This document shows, one piece after another, positions 4,629 through 5,302 of a DNA stretch of 5,302 nucleotides. Position 1 is the first letter of the stretch. Each line of letters starts with the position of its first letter. The notes beneath the pieces are model-generated. The model did no database searches. It saw nothing but the letters and a program-made list of their open reading frames with translations, and was not told the DNA's origin. This DNA comes from Holophagaceae bacterium (GTDB lineage Bacteria > Acidobacteriota > Holophagae > Holophagales > Holophagaceae), in contig PMJK01000040.1 in NCBI GenBank assembly GCA_003158505.1, forward strand, positions 27,141 through 32,442. The letters run 5' to 3'. The translations under genes were made by a program, and so were the position numbers.

Positions 4629-5302
4629 ATTTCTTCAAAAGCTTCACTAAACCACTGATGATGCTGTCCGCGGCATTGCTGCTGGTCGCTTTGGCGGCAG
4701 GATGCAGTGGAGGGCGAGATCCGATTTTAGGCTCAGCCTTGACGGACTTGGTTTCCGTCGCAGTAACGCCTGCAACGGCCTCAATACCGATTACTGGCAC
4801 CCAACAATTCACGGCGACTGCGACATTTAGCGATGGGTCATCCCGCAATGTGACGACAACCTCCAGTTGGATTTCAGGCACCCCCGGCGTCGCCACAGTT
4901 GGGCCGGCCACCGGCGTCGCCACCGGCCTTGCTGGCGGCACATCGCTCATCACTGCCACTTATAGCGGCATGTCCGGCTTAGCAACCTTGACCGTGAACG
5001 CCGCGACATCGGTGTCGTTCGTGGTGACGCCTGCAACGGCCTCAATACCGGTTTCTGGTACCCAACAATTTGCAGCGATTCAGACATTCAGCGATGGGAC
5101 AACCCAGAACAGGACAACCACCTCCGTTTGGTCTACAAGCGGCGCCAGCGCGGCAAACGCCTCAGTTGGGGCAGCCACCGGCCTTGCTCTCGGCATCACT
5201 GTCACCCCGGCAGGCGTACCGGTCGTCATCAATGCTACTTTCGGCGCCCTAGTCGCGACACCCGCCGCCTTGACCGTGAACGCCGCGACATCGGTGTCGT
5301 TC
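4625..5302 (+). CDS. Lipoprotein with tandem BIG2-like bacterial Ig domains (3' truncated)
   Basis: The frame is open from the ATG to the window end (226 codons), so the gene is cut off. The start is supported by GGAGGA 5 nt upstream and by a clear signal sequence: Lys5/Lys9, a hydrophobic core at 11-25 and a lipobox-like LAAGC ending at Cys27. The mature protein should be lipid-anchored and displayed at the cell envelope. After a short linker come Ig-like repeats of the BIG2 type: unit 1 at about 42-127 and unit 2 at about 128-221, each with VTPATASIP, GTQQF, TFSDG, a Thr-rich strand then Trp (Trp82, Trp169), ATG-L and a closing LTVNAA. A third begins at 222 (TSVSF). Unit 2 is 7 residues longer and loses the canonical GVATV strand. 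Such proteins often serve in adhesion or as surface scaffolds; no catalytic domain is visible. It is coupled to the 19-aa frame. Confidence 0.9.
   Translation, partial: MNFFKSFTKPLMMLSAALLLVALAAGCSGGRDPILGSALTDLVSVAVTPATASIPITGTQQFTATATFSDGSSRNVTTTSSWISGTPGVATVGPATGVATGLAGGTSLITATYSGMSGLATLTVNAATSVSFVVTPATASIPVSGTQQFAAIQTFSDGTTQNRTTTSVWSTSGASAANASVGAATGLALGITVTPAGVPVVINATFGALVATPAALTVNAATSVSF
4748..5302 (+). repeat. Tandem Ig-domain-coding repeats with perfect sub-repeats
   Basis: The domain-coding units repeat at the DNA level. A 24-bp segment is identical at 4766-4789 and 5027-5050 (spacing 261 bp, 87 codons). A 35-bp segment is identical at 4986-5020 and 5268-5302 (spacing 282 bp, 94 codons). 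The intervening parts are similar but diverged, so the units arose by duplication and have since drifted, with the domain junctions best conserved. Confidence 0.9.

Noticed and set aside
4582..4959. 125-codon - strand open frame opposite the lipoprotein start
   Set aside because: The + strand reading gives a signal peptide and Ig repeats with a good ribosome site; the - strand frame is antisense low-complexity Val/Ala/Pro sequence.

Overview
The window is about 60% GC and holds six protein-coding genes, the first and last cut by the window edges. The Ig-like lipoprotein, hybrid signalling kinases and XylR-type sigma-54 activator are a mix often seen in Acidobacteriota (Holophaga/Geothrix type) and in deltaproteobacteria. 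This assignment rests on gene style only and is tentative. No tRNA, rRNA, CRISPR array, transposase or phage gene is visible.

Left part (1-2249, + strand): the 3' end of a PAS-containing hybrid histidine kinase overlaps by 4 bp (GTGA) a response regulator whose output is a class III nucleotide cyclase domain. The two are surely co-translated and probably form a signalling pair. The cyclase domain looks dead: its second metal-binding Asp is Asn, and the protein stops right after the 'TYDL' motif, before the catalytic Asn/Arg segment. A one-base-shifted remnant of the next motif can be read just past the stop.

Middle (2273-3925, - strand): a full-length XylR_N-V4R-AAA+-Fis sigma-54 activator (DmpR/XylR/PoxR family) converges on the regulator, with 23 bp between stop codons. 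Its mRNA leader contains the alternating hexamers GAAGGA, UCCUUC, GAAGGA. The middle one can pair with either neighbour, and the last one is the Shine-Dalgarno site, so the leader could fold in two exclusive ways.

Divergent intergenic region (3926-4070): AT-rich, with a dyad (CTACCA-N8-TGGTAG), a possible sigma-70 promoter for the activator, and a good match to a -24/-12 (sigma-54) promoter facing the small gene to the right.

Right part (4071-5302, + strand): an unrecognised 126-aa protein with an N-terminal hydrophobic export or anchor segment; a 19-codon ORF with a strong ribosome binding site whose stop overlaps the next start (ATGA); and the 5' part of a lipoprotein built of tandem BIG2-like Ig domains. 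The window ends exactly at the end of a 35-bp perfect repeat inside these domains, which suggests an assembly break. The most interesting items are the switch-like leader of the activator, the possible sigma-54 promoter beside it, the truncated inactive cyclase regulator, and the short coupled leader ORF.
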